From the NCBI GenBank assembly GCA_031963225.1, contig JASSUD010000066.1:1-15063 (forward strand): a stretch of 15,063 nucleotides of DNA. Reading direction: 5' to 3'. Origin of the DNA: JASSUD01 sp031963225 (GTDB lineage: Bacteria; Pseudomonadota; Gammaproteobacteria; Burkholderiales; Burkholderiaceae). Position 1 is the stretch's first letter. Each line of letters starts with the position of its first letter. Position numbers and translations under genes: made by a program. Positions 14,120 through 15,063 of the stretch are shown one piece after another. The notes under the pieces were generated by a model. It was not told the DNA's origin. It worked only from the letters and a program-made list of their open reading frames with translations, and did not search any database.

Positions 14120-14610
14120 TTAACAGAAATTAGCTCTATAAATTGAGCCGAAGTTATGCAGCACGTATTCGGCCTCTTTTTGCAGGGTTTCTGGATCACG
14201 GGCTTTGAAAGTGAGCCATTTATGCTTGATGAGGTATCAGAATTTTTCAATCCGGTTCAGTTCCGGGCTGTAAGGTGGCAGGAAATACAGCATTAAATCC
14301 CGCCCCTGCTCGCGGAAGATTTTCAGGCAAGGCTGTAAGGCGTGCGTTATGGATAGAGGCGTTATCCAAGATCACGGTAAGTGGCTTGGTCGATTTTTTA
14401 AGCAGCAAACCTAAGAAGGAGCCAAATAGGGAGGTTGTCATCGACTCCCATAGGCTCACCGTAAACAAGTGGCCAGAGTTCAGCCAGGCACCCGCCACGT
14501 TTAACCGTTTGCCCCGTTTTGCCTCGATCTGGTGCTGCGCGCCGCGCGGCGTCCATGCGTTAAGGTTGGAGTGAGCTTGCGCAAAGCCCACTTCATCGAT
14601 ACTGAACCCG
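14120..14610 (-). pseudogene. IS630-family transposase, catalytic half, broken
   Basis: Contains the DDE_3 catalytic region: FSIDEVGFAQAHSNLNAW (first Asp), KRGKRLNVAGAW, VILDNASIHNA (second Asp), and in another frame LPPYSPELNRIEKF (catalytic Glu), followed by YLIKHKWLTFKARDPETLQK to a stop at 14122-14120. At least two lesions are visible: a frameshift near 14340-14348 and a TGA at 14239-14237 where the family has Trp (KF-W). The sequence upstream of FSIDE in the open frame (to 14810) does not match the family's N-terminal half, so that half is lost or scrambled. Not functional. Confidence 0.8.
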
Positions 14611-14776
14611 TATCCTACGGGTGATGGCAGTATGGATAGCTGAAAACTGGCTGTTACAGCTACACCACTTCGGCGGGGCGGAAGGCGACAGCAAGATAAC
14701 AAGGACACGCTAAGCAACTGAAGTACGCTGATCAATGTCTTGTTTCTTATGTGAATAGGGTGACCAAAACTCGATT

Positions 14777-14845
14777 TTATCGGTGAGTTGAGAGCGCTCG
14801 ACTTTGCCACTGCACATCGCTTAGATCACTTTGATAGCGGCCCAT
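14777..14845 (-). pseudogene. IS5-family transposase, extreme N-terminal scrap
   Basis: MGRYQSDLSDVQW matches the conserved start of IS5-family transposases (typically followed by xxIEPLLP). After Trp13 the frame runs into an unrelated tail and a TAA after 22 codons. It differs from the IS5 fragment at 9389-9529, so two distinct elements left debris here. Confidence 0.55.
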
Positions 14846-14892
14846 CCAATTTCAACCCAAAATACCAGAACTTAATACCTTACAATGATCAT

Positions 14893-15063
14893 TCATTTAT
14901 AGACAGCTTCTAAAAGATACAAGTTTGCGATTCGCATGTTGTCAAAATATGGACGGGTAACAGCGCTTCTCAATGGCATTCGGTTAAGCTCTGGAAGTTG
15001 CCCCAAATGAATTCCATTTGTTCCTAGGTTTTAATGAAATTCTTGGATAGCTTCTGCCAGGGC
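14893..15063 (-). pseudogene. C-terminal part of an unrecognised decayed gene, runs off the right edge
   Basis: The minus-strand frame entering from the right edge reads ALAEAIQEFH, then a TAA (15033-15031). It then stays open for 45 codons, including GIHLGQLPELNRMPLRSAV, TRPYFDNMRIANLYLLEAV and YK, to a TGA at 14895-14893. Residue composition on both sides of the stop looks protein-like, so I infer a nonsense mutation near the end of a longer gene. The family is not recognised. It could instead be a short independent ORF starting after the TAA. Confidence 0.35.

Overview
The window looks like a piece of a reduced, decaying chromosome from a host-associated proteobacterium. My best guess is an endofungal Burkholderiaceae symbiont of the Mycoavidus/Glomeribacter type. 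That guess is inference. It rests on eukaryote-like effectors (F-box plus leucine-rich repeats, ankyrin repeats, a ShET2/EspL-type cysteine protease), a TTCG-N16-TTCG motif matching the hrpII box known from Ralstonia and relatives, many broken insertion sequences, and pseudogenes beside intact genes.

Region by region. (1) 1-2780, core-like genes on the minus strand: the 5' part of tRNA-Arg(ACG) with a good promoter, a DHA2-type MFS exporter and a stand-alone phosphopantetheinyl transferase. (2) 2811-5928, phage or contractile-injection debris: a plus-strand DUF4255 (Pvc16-type) pseudogene meets tail-to-tail an apparently intact minus-strand lysis cassette (two putative holins, a GH108 endolysin, Rz with Rz1 nested inside it). 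A small phage-side frame just upstream of the first holin is split by a 122-bp MITE with 23-bp inverted ends and an 11-bp target duplication. A short antitoxin-like ORF follows. (3) 6315-7988, a plus-strand F-box/LRR protein with 16-17 repeats, probably a host-targeted effector. (4) 8211-9227, a minus-strand TetR regulator followed by a small cupin, with a palindromic operator candidate between them. (5) 9289-9643, a pile-up of transposase fragments. (6) 9834-13918, an AT-rich minus-strand effector pair: a 1049-residue ShET2/EspL-like protein, then a small ankyrin protein, with the hrpII-like box 124 bases upstream of the first start. (7) 14120-15063, an IS630 pseudogene, an IS5 N-terminal scrap and the 3' end of an unrecognised decayed gene.

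How the genes may work together. The two effectors in (6) read as one unit bracketed by IS debris, which suggests an acquired effector island that could be controlled by an HrpB-like activator. The F-box/LRR gene lacks that box and may be expressed separately. The lysis genes form one operon with overlapping or near-touching cistrons. TetR and the cupin look like a regulator/target pair. No type III apparatus gene lies in the window, so secretion of the effectors is inferred from family and promoter motif only.
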